The notes: a model not told the origin generated them from the letters alone. Positions 1 through 6,559 are shown, counted from the first letter of the stretch. The stretch is 6,650 bases of DNA from UBA6901 sp964355495 (GCA_964355495.1 CAYHES010000141.1:1-6650), one strand, 5' to 3'. Program-made: numbers and translations.

Positions 1-524
1 GCCGGTTTCCGGATGCGCTGGTGGCGTGCGTCGGCGGCGGCTCGAATGCCATGGGACTGTTCTATCACTTCATCGATGAACCGAACGTCGCCTTGTATGG
101 CGTCGAGGCGGCGGGTGAGGGGTTGGCCACCGGCCATCACGCTGCGCCGCTGTCGGCCGGTCGCGTCGGTGTGCTGCACGGCAACCGCACCTATCTGATG
201 GAAGACGCCGACGGCCAGATCATCGAGACCCACTCGATCTCGGCCGGTCTCGACTATCCGGGCGTCGGTCCCGAACATGCCTGGCTCAAGGATTCGGGAC
301 GCGCGCAGTATGTCGCGATCACTGACGACGAGGCGCTTGCGGCGTTCCACATGCTCACGCGCATCGAGGGCATCATGCCGGCGCTCGAGTCGAGCCATGC
401 CATCGCCTACGCAAAGAAACTCGCGCCCAAGCTCGGCAAGGACAAGTGCATGGTCATCAATCTGTCCGGGCGCGGTGACAAGGACGTGCACACCATCGCG
501 GCGCGCGAAGGGATGCAATTCTGA
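1..524 (+). CDS. trpB: Tryptophan synthase beta chain, C-terminal part (5' end outside the window)
   Basis: This PLP enzyme condenses indole with L-serine to give tryptophan in the cytoplasm, as part of the alpha2-beta2 tryptophan synthase. The first complete codon is at position 3, and 173 residues are visible; by comparison with the roughly 400-residue family, about the first 220 are missing, including the PLP lysine. The sequence shows the phosphate-binding motif CVGGGSNAMG near the left edge. It then has ETHSISAGLDYPGVGPEH, the EGIMPALESSHA segment with the catalytic-site glutamate region, and the C-terminal SGRGDKD whose serine contacts the PLP ring nitrogen in the family. The frame is open from the window edge and ends in TGA at 522-524. 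That stop shares its last base with the trpA start, so the two subunits are probably translationally coupled. No missing residues or frameshifts are seen in the visible part. Confidence 0.97.
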   Translation, partial: RFPDALVACVGGGSNAMGLFYHFIDEPNVALYGVEAAGEGLATGHHAAPLSAGRVGVLHGNRTYLMEDADGQIIETHSISAGLDYPGVGPEHAWLKDSGRAQYVAITDDEALAAFHMLTRIEGIMPALESSHAIAYAKKLAPKLGKDKCMVINLSGRGDKDVHTIAAREGMQF

Positions 525-1356
525 TGTCACGCCTCGCCGCCCGATTCGCGCAGTTGAAACAGCAGGGCCGCGTGGCCCTCATACCTTATATAACTGCCGG
601 CGACCCGCAGCCCGCGGTCACGGTGCCGCTGCTGCACGCGCTGGTCGCGGCCGGCGCAGACGTGCTGGAACTGGGCGTGCCGTTCTCCGATCCCATGGCC
701 GATGGCCCGGTGATTCAGCAGGCCGCCGAGCGCGCCCTGAAGCATCATGTCAGCCTGCATCAGGTGCTCGACATGGTGCGTGAGTTCCGCACGAAAGATT
801 CCAGCACGCCGGTGGTGCTCATGGGTTATCTCAACCCGATCGAAGTGTTCGGCTATCCGGCCTTTGCCAAAGCCGCTGCCGCCGCCGGTGTGGATGGTGC
901 GCTCACCGTGGACCTGCCGCCGGAAGAAGCGGAAGAATTCGTGGCGACGCTGCGCGCACACGGCCTCGACCCGATATTCCTGCTGGCGCCGACCAGTGAC
1001 GCCGGGCGCATTCAGCGCATCCTCAGTGTGGCAAGCGGCTTTGTCTATTATGTCTCGCTGCGCGGCGTGACCGGCGCTGCGCACCTCGATCTGACTGAAG
1101 TGCGCAGCAAGGTGAACACCATCAAGCAGCAGACGGCGCTGCCGGTGGGGGTCGGCTTCGGCATCGGCAGTCCGGAGGCGGCCGCGCAGGTCGCGGCGTT
1201 CGCGGACGCGGTGGTGGTCGGCAGCGCACTGGTGCAACGCGTGGCGGCACTCGCGGCCACGCCCGACAAAATTCCCGCGCAAGCCGCGGCGTTCATCGGC
1301 AGTCTGCGCGCGGCGATCGACCGCGTCCCGGCCGCCAAACTATCCGGAGGTTCACG

Positions 1357-1360
<4 letters not shown>
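524..1360 (+). CDS. trpA: Tryptophan synthase alpha chain
   Basis: This subunit cleaves indole-3-glycerol phosphate to indole and glyceraldehyde 3-phosphate; the indole is channelled to TrpB. It is a complete TIM-barrel protein of 278 residues, close to the 268 of E. coli. The catalytic residues are in their textbook places: Glu49 in LELGVPFSDP and Asp60 in MADGP. The mobile loop appears as YYVSLRGVTGA, and the phosphate site as GVGFGIGSPEAA and VVVGSALV. The ATG at 524 overlaps the trpB stop by one base (TGATG). Only a modest GAAGG (507-511) lies upstream, at 12 bases, so initiation probably depends on ribosomes finishing trpB. The 3' end overlaps accD by four bases. No attenuator or TRAP/TrpR site is visible here, and any would lie upstream of the window. 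Confidence 0.98.
1346..1350 (+). promoter_or_regulatory. Strong ribosome-binding site of accD
   Basis: GGAGG lies six bases before the ATG at 1357, inside the last codons of trpA. It fixes the accD start and gives it initiation strength of its own besides the ATGA coupling with trpA. Confidence 0.85.
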
Positions 1361-2229
<869 letters not shown>

Positions 2230-2247
2230 ATCAAGGCGAAAAAACCC

Positions 2248-2328
2248 GCCGCGAAGACGCAAAGAACGCAAAGTTCTTTAGGTCAAACCCACTCAATATT
2301 TTCTTTGCGTCCTTCGCGTCTTTGCGGC
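2248..2328. repeat. Imperfect palindrome of GCAAAG-type units between accD and folC
   Basis: The arm 2248-2273 is the reverse complement of 2303-2328 at 23 of 26 positions; all three differences are transitions, and one leaves a G-U pair in the plus-strand RNA. The loop is 29 bases and AT-rich. Each arm is itself made of the short tandem motif GACGCAAAG/AACGCAAAG. Repeats of this appearance are, from general knowledge, scattered through intergenic regions of many environmental proteobacterial genomes. Copy number in this genome cannot be seen from one window. The hairpin has no U-tract, so it is a poor intrinsic terminator; it could stabilise or attenuate the accD-folC message. Confidence 0.8.
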
Positions 2329-2342
2329 AGATGTTGTTACTC

Positions 2343-2347
2343 AGAGG
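2343..2347 (+). promoter_or_regulatory. Ribosome-binding site pointing to a non-canonical folC start
   Basis: AGAGG lies six bases upstream of the in-frame ATA at 2354. No comparable purine-rich site precedes the ATG at 2396, where the upstream sequence is GACTGGCTGGCGTGG. The position therefore argues that translation of folC begins near 2354 and not at 2396. Confidence 0.5.
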
Positions 2348-2353
2348 TTCGAT

Positions 2354-2395
2354 ATAAGCACGAACAAGCGCACGCTTAACGACTGGCTGGCGTGG
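2354..2395 (+). other. Probable N-terminal extension of FolC, apparently starting at ATA
   Basis: The 14 codons 2354-2395 are in frame with folC and read (I/M)STNKRTLNDWLAW, running straight into METLHPREIELGL. Gammaproteobacterial FolC proteins typically begin with a short tail and then a TLxxWLxxxExLHP-type helix, so this stretch is almost certainly part of the protein. The frame is open back to TAG at 2279-2281, but between that stop and 2396 it contains no ATG, GTG or TTG. ATA at 2354 has the right spacing to AGAGG and would give a normal family N-terminus. A CTG at 2387 is the only other near-cognate choice and has no ribosome-binding site. Alternatives are a base-call error (ATG read as ATA) or a recent start-codon mutation. 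Confidence 0.5.
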
Positions 2396-4303
2396 ATGGA
2401 GACCCTCCATCCACGCGAGATCGAGCTCGGCCTCGCGCGCGTGGCGGAAGTGCGTGACCGCCTCGGTCTTACGCAACCGGCGTTCGCCGTCATCACCGTT
2501 GCCGGCACCAACGGCAAGGGCTCGACGGTGGCGATGCTTGAACATGCACTGCACGCCGCCGGTTACCGCGTTGGCGCCTACACCTCGCCGCATCTCCTCG
2601 ACTACAACGAGCGCGTACGCATTGCCACCGAAGTGCTGGGCGACGCCGACCTGTGCGCGGCATTCGAGCGCATCGAGGCGGCGCGCGCGGACACGCCGCT
2701 CACCTATTTCGAGTTCGGCACGCTCGCCGCTGTTGATCTCTTTCGCCAGCGCAATGTGGATATTGCCATACTCGAAGTCGGGCTGGGCGGGCGGCTGGAT
2801 GCGGTAAACGCCTGGGATGCGGACGTTTCCATTGTCAGCAGTGTCGGCATCGATCACACCGAGTGGCTGGGATTGGATCGCGAATCCATTGGCCGCGAAA
2901 AGGCCGGCGTCTATCGCGCGCAACGCTGCGCCATTTGCGGAGACCCGGATCCGCCGCGCAGCCTGATAGAGTACGCCGAACAGATCGGCGCACGCCTGCT
3001 GTGTGTGGACAGGGATTTCGACTTCGAGCGTCTGACCGAAAGCTGGACCTGGCGTGCGCTCGACAAAAAGCACTCGGCACTGCCCTACCCGGCGATGCGC
3101 GGCGACTACCAACTGTACAACGCCGCGTGCGTGCTCATGGCGCTCGACTGTCTCGCCGAGCGTTTCCCGGTCACCATGGCGGACATCCGCGCCGGGTTGC
3201 TCAACGCCGTGTTGCCCGGGCGCTTCCAGACACTGCCGGGCCGGCCGGTGCGCGTGCTGGATGTTGCGCACAACGTGCAGGCCGCCGAGGCGCTGGCGCG
3301 CACCCTGCACGCGCAGGTGGTGCCGGGCCGGACGATCGCGGTGTGCGGCATGTTGCACGACAAGCCGATTGTCGATGTGCTGCGCATTCTGGCGCCGCTG
3401 GTGTCGCGCTGGCATGTCGCCGGTCTCGCCGGCGCGCGCGGCACGAGCACCGAGGACATGCGCGCCGCGCTGGCCGCGGCCGGCGTGAGCGAGGGTGTGG
3501 GTCTGCATGAGGATATCGAGCAGGCCTATGCGGCGGCGCTCGCCGAGGCGAGCGAGCACGATCGCATCGTGGTGTTTGGCTCGTTCCATACCGTGGGTGC
3601 TATACTGCGCCTGCCCAAGAATCGAACCGGTGTCATGGCCGAGCGCAAAGAAGCCGAAGACGATTTCAATCCCCGGCACCGCATCGTGGGCGCGGTGATT
3701 CTCGTGGCACTGGCGGTCATTTTCCTGCCGATGCTGTTGAGCGATCGCCCGTCCGAGACCGGCGACAGCCGTGTCGCGCCTGGCGGGTCCGTCCCCGAGA
3801 CCCGGATCGTGGTGACGCCGGTGCCGCCGCCGGGCGATAGGGCGGCCAGCATCCCCAAACCGGCTGTCTCCCAGAAGGCGCCGGAAAAAACCAGTAGCGT
3901 CACCAAGACCGTGGTTGTTCCGGTCGAGCCGACCACGGAAGTTCCGGCGGCGGCGAAGGCGCCGGTCATCCCGGAGTCCCGGCTACCGGAAGCGAAACCT
4001 GCGCCCGAGCCTAGACCCGGCAGCGAACCCAAAAAATCCACGACGGCGGTCAAGCCGGCGGCCGCGGTCGAGAAAGGCTGGCTGGTGCAGGTCGGCGCGT
4101 TCTCGCAGATGGACAACGCCAGGCGCCTGCACGAGAAGCTCAGCCAGAAGGGCTACGCGGTTTTTCTCGATCCGCCGCACCCGGAGAAGGGCAAGAACGT
4201 GCGCGTCGAGGTCGGTCCGTACAAGGACGTGGCCGCCGCCAAGGCCGCGCAGGCGCGCATCCAGAACGAGCTCGGCATCAAGGGTGTGGTGCGCAAACAG
4301 TAA
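2396..4303 (+). CDS. folC: FolC-DedD fusion: dihydrofolate synthase/folylpolyglutamate synthase joined to a SPOR-domain membrane protein
   Basis: Numbered from the ATG at 2396, residues 1 to about 405 are a FolC-type Mur ligase. FolC adds glutamate to dihydropteroate and then to reduced folates in the cytoplasm, using ATP. Visible motifs are the P-loop GTNGKGS (37-43), SPHL (64-67), EVGLGGRLDAVN (127-138), the GREKAG lysine (Lys169, carbamylated in relatives), AMRGDYQLYNAACVL, and DVAHN (289-293). In the last motif the usual following proline is replaced by valine. The FolC part ends in the usual VVFGSFHTVGAILRL, but no stop follows: the frame continues through PKNRTGV into a complete DedD-like protein (Met414 onward, 222 residues). 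Total length is 635 residues, or 649 if translation starts at ATA 2354. FolC and DedD are adjacent separate genes in most relatives, so this is either a real fusion, tethering FolC to the inner membrane, or a lost stop codon with internal DedD initiation. FolC identity is certain; the fusion state and start are not. Confidence 0.93.
   Translation: METLHPREIELGLARVAEVRDRLGLTQPAFAVITVAGTNGKGSTVAMLEHALHAAGYRVGAYTSPHLLDYNERVRIATEVLGDADLCAAFERIEAARADTPLTYFEFGTLAAVDLFRQRNVDIAILEVGLGGRLDAVNAWDADVSIVSSVGIDHTEWLGLDRESIGREKAGVYRAQRCAICGDPDPPRSLIEYAEQIGARLLCVDRDFDFERLTESWTWRALDKKHSALPYPAMRGDYQLYNAACVLMALDCLAERFPVTMADIRAGLLNAVLPGRFQTLPGRPVRVLDVAHNVQAAEALARTLHAQVVPGRTIAVCGMLHDKPIVDVLRILAPLVSRWHVAGLAGARGTSTEDMRAALAAAGVSEGVGLHEDIEQAYAAALAEASEHDRIVVFGSFHTVGAILRLPKNRTGVMAERKEAEDDFNPRHRIVGAVILVALAVIFLPMLLSDRPSETGDSRVAPGGSVPETRIVVTPVPPPGDRAASIPKPAVSQKAPEKTSSVTKTVVVPVEPTTEVPAAAKAPVIPESRLPEAKPAPEPRPGSEPKKSTTAVKPAAAVEKGWLVQVGAFSQMDNARRLHEKLSQKGYAVFLDPPHPEKGKNVRVEVGPYKDVAAAKAAQARIQNELGIKGVVRKQ
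3598..3606 (+). promoter_or_regulatory. Possible extended -10 promoter for the dedD part, inside the folC end
   Basis: TGCTATACT matches the extended -10 pattern TGnTATAnT at five of the six hexamer positions plus the TG. It lies about 29 bases before the in-frame ATG at 3635. The -35 side is weak (TTGGCT at 3576-3581, spacing 19). It uses an ATA isoleucine codon in a coding sequence that otherwise prefers ATC, which hints that the bases are kept for another reason. No experiment is implied. Confidence 0.35.
3635..4303 (+). CDS. dedD: DedD-like SPOR-domain module (C-terminal part of the fused frame; possible separate product)
   Basis: This is the second half of the fused frame, described separately because it would be a full-length DedD (222 residues; E. 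coli 220) if translated from the ATG at 3635. It has a short charged cytoplasmic tail (1-16), one transmembrane helix (about 17-35, IVGAVILVALAVIFLPMLL), a long periplasmic linker rich in Pro, Ala and Lys (38-146), and a SPOR domain (about 147-222). The SPOR domain begins GWLVQVGAFSQ and contains RVEVGPYKD. SPOR domains bind denuded septal peptidoglycan, and DedD activates septal wall synthesis with FtsN in E. coli. No good ribosome-binding site precedes 3635 (only AAGAA at 3617-3621), although a -10-like element does. The topology (N-terminus inside) is compatible with FolC being attached. The domain call is firm; independent translation is uncertain. Confidence 0.7.
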   Translation: MAERKEAEDDFNPRHRIVGAVILVALAVIFLPMLLSDRPSETGDSRVAPGGSVPETRIVVTPVPPPGDRAASIPKPAVSQKAPEKTSSVTKTVVVPVEPTTEVPAAAKAPVIPESRLPEAKPAPEPRPGSEPKKSTTAVKPAAAVEKGWLVQVGAFSQMDNARRLHEKLSQKGYAVFLDPPHPEKGKNVRVEVGPYKDVAAAKAAQARIQNELGIKGVVRKQ

Positions 4304-4343
4304 CCTAACAGGTTGTTGAAAAATGCACCGAAACTCAACCTCT

Positions 4344-4421
4344 GTCATTCCGGCGCGACCGCCATGGATGGCGGAAGTACTGGAAACGCAGGAGCAGTTT
4401 TCAGTGCAAGCCGGAATCCAG
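4344..4421 (+). repeat. REP-like palindrome expanded into a three-way junction
   Basis: Outer stem ATTCCGGC (4347-4354) pairs with GCCGGAAT (4410-4417). Inside are two hairpins: CCGCCAT/ATGGCGG (4359-4365 with 4368-4374, loop GG) and CTGGAAAC/GTTTTCAG (4380-4387 with 4397-4404, one G-U pair). The linkers GCGA, AAGTA and TGCAA join them, so the segment folds on paper into a compact three-way junction. The outer unit (GTCA...CCAG) is the same family as the palindrome at 4451-4477 on the other strand, where the loop is only GAAA. Confidence 0.6.
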
Positions 4422-4438
4422 GATGTTGCTGAAAGCAT

Positions 4439-4444
4439 TATAAT
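4439..4444 (+). promoter_or_regulatory. Consensus TATAAT hexamer inside the element, weak promoter candidate
   Basis: TATAAT is a perfect -10 match in an AT-rich spot between the two palindromes, but no -35 hexamer lies at 16-18 bases (the sequence there is close to ATCCAG). A transcript from here toward cvpA would run at once into the hairpin plus T-tract at 4455-4489. It may be chance. Confidence 0.2.
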
Positions 4445-4450
4445 TAATTT

Positions 4451-4489
4451 CTGGACACCGGCTTTCGCCGGTGTGACGAAGTTTTTTTT
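4451..4489 (+). terminator. Perfect hairpin followed by T8: REP-like unit, possible intrinsic terminator
   Basis: ACACCGGC (4455-4462) and GCCGGTGT (4467-4474) form a perfect 8-bp stem with loop TTTC, and eight T residues follow at 4482-4489. The seven-base gap (GACGAAG) between stem and T-tract is too long for a classical terminator, so termination would be inefficient. The T-tract is also part of the element's terminal repeat, so it need not have evolved for termination. On the minus strand the unit reads GTCACACCGGC-GAAA-GCCGGTGTCCAG. Confidence 0.35.
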
Positions 4490-4510
4490 CAACAGCCCGC
4501 TATATCGCGC

Positions 4511-4999
4511 GTGAGCATATTCGACCTCATCATCTTGATACTGCTCGTGCTGTTTACCGGTATTGGCGCGCTGCGCGGCATGTTGCGCGAGTTCCTGTCG
4601 CTTGGCGTGTGGGCGCTGGCGATTGGTAGCGGCTGGTTGTTTGCCGATACCGTGAGCACATGGTTTGAAATGCTGCATGATGCCGATCTGCGCCGCATGG
4701 TGGCGTTTCTGACTATTGTGCTGGCCATGCTCGGCGCGTTTTCACTCATGACATTCGTGCTGCTCAAACTGTTGCCACGGCCTGATCCCGGATTAATGGA
4801 TCGGGGAGTGGGCGCGGTGCTGGGCGCAGCGCGCGGCGCTGTGGTGGTGGTGGTCATGGTGCTGCTCGCCGGGCTCACGTCATTACCCAAAAAGGCCGAT
4901 TGGCGCGACTCGTATCTTGTGGGGATATTCCAGCCCGCGGCCGGCAAGGTTCTGGAGTGGTTGCCGTCTTCGGTTGCCCGGCAGTTCCGCTACGGCTAG
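4511..4999 (+). CDS. cvpA: CvpA family inner-membrane protein
   Basis: This 162-residue membrane protein matches E. coli CvpA in length and pattern. CvpA is needed for colicin V production and for envelope tolerance in enteric bacteria; its biochemical role is not settled. Four hydrophobic segments are visible at about 4-21, 28-45, 63-85 and 102-121. Between the first two is the conserved GxxRGxxRE-type turn (Gly19 to Glu27), and the last is preceded by DRGVGAVLGAARG (97-109). The GTG at 4511 is the only plausible start: the frame is closed by TAA at 4445, and no ATG, GTG or TTG other than CTG 4451 lies between. The usual CvpA beginning, a short MxxxDLIIL, fits this start. No Shine-Dalgarno is seen in CAACAGCCCGCTATATCGCGC, because the repeat element ends just 13 bases upstream. 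The gene precedes purF, its usual partner, by 33 bases. Confidence 0.93.
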   Translation: MSIFDLIILILLVLFTGIGALRGMLREFLSLGVWALAIGSGWLFADTVSTWFEMLHDADLRRMVAFLTIVLAMLGAFSLMTFVLLKLLPRPDPGLMDRGVGAVLGAARGAVVVVVMVLLAGLTSLPKKADWRDSYLVGIFQPAAGKVLEWLPSSVARQFRYG

Positions 5000-5016
5000 A
5001 ATCAGTTTTTAAGGCC

Positions 5017-5022
5017 GGAGGG
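5017..5022 (+). promoter_or_regulatory. Ribosome-binding site of purF
   Basis: GGAGGG is ten bases before the ATG at 5033, in the short cvpA-purF gap. It supports the start whose second residue is the catalytic cysteine. I see no clear PurR-type operator in the 33-base gap. Confidence 0.8.
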
Positions 5023-5032
5023 TTTTCCCGAC

Positions 5033-6559
5033 ATGTGCGGCATTCTCGGCATCCTGGCGAAAGGCCCGGTAAACCAGCACCTCTACGACGGTCTTCTGGT
5101 GCTCCAGCACCGCGGCCAGGACGCCGCCGGTATTCTCACCAGCGACGCGAGCCGCATCTACCTGCGCAAGGACAACGGCCTGGTGCGGGACGTTTTTCAG
5201 CAGCATCACATGCAGGCGCTCAAGGGCAACATGGGCATCGGCCATGTGCGCTATCCGACTGCCGGTTGCGATTCCCCCGCCGAAGCCCAACCGTTTTATG
5301 TGAACTCGCCGTTCGGGCTGGCGCTCGCGCATAACGGTAACCTTACCAATGCCGCCCAGATCAAGGATGAACTGTTCCGCGAAGACCTGCGCCACATCAA
5401 CACTGACTCCGACTCCGAAATTCTGCTCAACGTGTTCGCGCACGAACTGCAGGCAGTGGCCAAGCTGCGCCTCACTCCGGATCAGCTGTTTCGCGCGGTG
5501 TCGGCCGTGCACCGCCGCTGCCGCGGCGCGTATGCGGTCACCATGCTTATCGCCGGGGTCGGCATCCTCGCGTTCCGCGATCCCTACGGCATTCGCCCGC
5601 TGGTGTACGGCAAGCGCGAGACTGACCAGGGCACGGAACACATGTTTTCCTCCGAGTCGGTGGCGCTCGACGTGCTCGGGTTCGCGCGGGTGCGTGATGT
5701 CGCCCCGGGCGAGGCGATGTTTGTGGATGTGAATGGCGAACTGCACAGCCAGCAGTGCGCCGAGAAGCCGGTGCTGGCGCCGTGTATCTTCGAGTTCGTG
5801 TACTTCGCGCGTCCGGACTCGATGATCGACGGCATCTACGTGCACAAGACGCGCCTGCGCATGGGCGAGAAGCTCGCCAGCAAGATCAAGCGCGTCTGGA
5901 CCAGCCACGACATCGACGTGGTGATCCCGATCCCCGACACCTCACGCACCGCGGCCCTGCAGATGGCCTACGCACTCGACTTGCCGTACCGCGAGGGATT
6001 CATCAAGAACCGTTACATCGGCCGCACCTTCATCATGCCCGGCCAGGCGGAGCGCAAGAAGTCGGTGCGCCAGAAGCTGAACGCCATCGACGTCGAGTTC
6101 CGCGGCAAGAACGTGCTGCTGGTGGACGACTCGATTGTGCGCGGCACCACCAGCAAGCAGATCATCCAGATGGCGCGCGACGGCGGCGCGAAAAAAGTGT
6201 ATTTCGCCTCGGCCGCGCCGCCGGTGCGCTTCCCGAACGTGTACGGCATCGACATGCCGAGCGTGCAGGAACTGATCGGCAACGGCCGCACGGAAGCCGA
6301 GATCGCCGCGGCCATCGGCGCCGACCAGCTCATCTATCAGGACTTGGGCGATCTCATCGACGCGGCGCGCGAAGGCAACCCGAAGATCCAGAAGTTCGAT
6401 GCCTCGTGCTTCGATGGCCAGTACATCACCGGCGACGTCAACAAGGATTACCTCGACCGCATCGAGCAGGCGCGCTGCGACACCGTCAAGACCGGCCGCA
6501 GCATGGCGCAGAGCGGCAACGATCACGTCAGCGCCGAGGTGCTGACCTTCCCGCGATAA
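5033..6559 (+). CDS. purF: Amidophosphoribosyltransferase (glutamine PRPP amidotransferase)
   Basis: PurF makes 5-phosphoribosylamine from PRPP and glutamine, the committed step of purine synthesis, in the cytoplasm. The 508-residue protein is E. coli-sized (505). It begins MCGILGI, so Cys2 becomes the N-terminal nucleophile after Met removal, and there is no propeptide. Glutaminase residues are visible in GHVRYPTAG (Arg73), AHNGNLTN (Asn101-Gly102) and NTDSDSEILL (Asp127). The phosphoribosyltransferase half has the flexible loop KNRYIGRTFIMPGQ and the PRPP motif LLVDDSIVRGTTSK (Asp365-Asp366). The four cysteines of the Bacillus-type iron-sulfur enzymes are not seen, so this is the cluster-free class. 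It follows cvpA closely and is probably cotranscribed. A hairpin lies 15 bases after its stop. Confidence 0.98.
   Translation: MCGILGILAKGPVNQHLYDGLLVLQHRGQDAAGILTSDASRIYLRKDNGLVRDVFQQHHMQALKGNMGIGHVRYPTAGCDSPAEAQPFYVNSPFGLALAHNGNLTNAAQIKDELFREDLRHINTDSDSEILLNVFAHELQAVAKLRLTPDQLFRAVSAVHRRCRGAYAVTMLIAGVGILAFRDPYGIRPLVYGKRETDQGTEHMFSSESVALDVLGFARVRDVAPGEAMFVDVNGELHSQQCAEKPVLAPCIFEFVYFARPDSMIDGIYVHKTRLRMGEKLASKIKRVWTSHDIDVVIPIPDTSRTAALQMAYALDLPYREGFIKNRYIGRTFIMPGQAERKKSVRQKLNAIDVEFRGKNVLLVDDSIVRGTTSKQIIQMARDGGAKKVYFASAAPPVRFPNVYGIDMPSVQELIGNGRTEAEIAAAIGADQLIYQDLGDLIDAAREGNPKIQKFDASCFDGQYITGDVNKDYLDRIEQARCDTVKTGRSMAQSGNDHVSAEVLTFPR

Larger units (their letters stand above)
4311..4497. mobile_element. 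187-bp MITE-like element with terminal inverted repeats, between dedD and cvpA
   Basis: The left end GGTTGTTGAAAAA (4311-4323) and the right end, read on the minus strand as GGCTGTTGAAAAA (4497-4485), match at 12 of 13 bases. The interior has no credible gene and is made of nested palindromes. It is also more AT-rich in places than the neighbouring genes. The size, the inverted ends and the absence of coding capacity fit a miniature inverted-repeat element mobilised in trans, though I do not recognise the parent transposase family with confidence. No convincing target-site duplication is seen (left flank CCTAACA, right flank CGCTATA). It could instead be an old, non-mobile repeat unit. Confidence 0.6.

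Noticed and set aside
527..1282. Long minus-strand frame antisense to trpA
   Set aside because: It is a high-GC mirror of trpA: the protein is His/Arg-rich and of low complexity, with no recognisable domain or ribosome-binding site, and the plus strand carries an unmistakable trpA.
2235..2250. Small GGCG-AAAAAACC-CGCC hairpin after accD as a terminator
   Set aside because: A stem of only four pairs and no T-tract after it; it is not a credible terminator.
2248..2328. CRISPR array from the repeated GCAAAG units
   Set aside because: The units are 8-9 bases, inverted, and have no spacers of regular length.
2334..2358. TTGTTA and TATAAG as a folC promoter
   Set aside because: The spacing between the two is about 13 bases, too short for a sigma-70 promoter, and the second hexamer overlaps the proposed start codon.
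2231..3679. 482-residue minus-strand frame over folC
   Set aside because: It is a shadow of folC. Its N-terminus maps inside the folC end and its C-terminus reads through the palindrome, giving a repeat-derived KDAKDAK-type tail.
4323..4514. 63-residue plus-strand frame inside the repeat element
   Set aside because: It is a translation of palindromic repeat sequence (SVIPARPPW ... FWTPAFAGVTKF), a pattern typical of REP-like repeats, with no ribosome-binding site.
3983..4678. Minus-strand frame spanning the SPOR region, the repeat element and the cvpA start
   Set aside because: It reads through the terminal repeats and palindromes; the peptide FVTPAKAGVQK is the usual spurious translation of such a repeat. 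No independent coding evidence.
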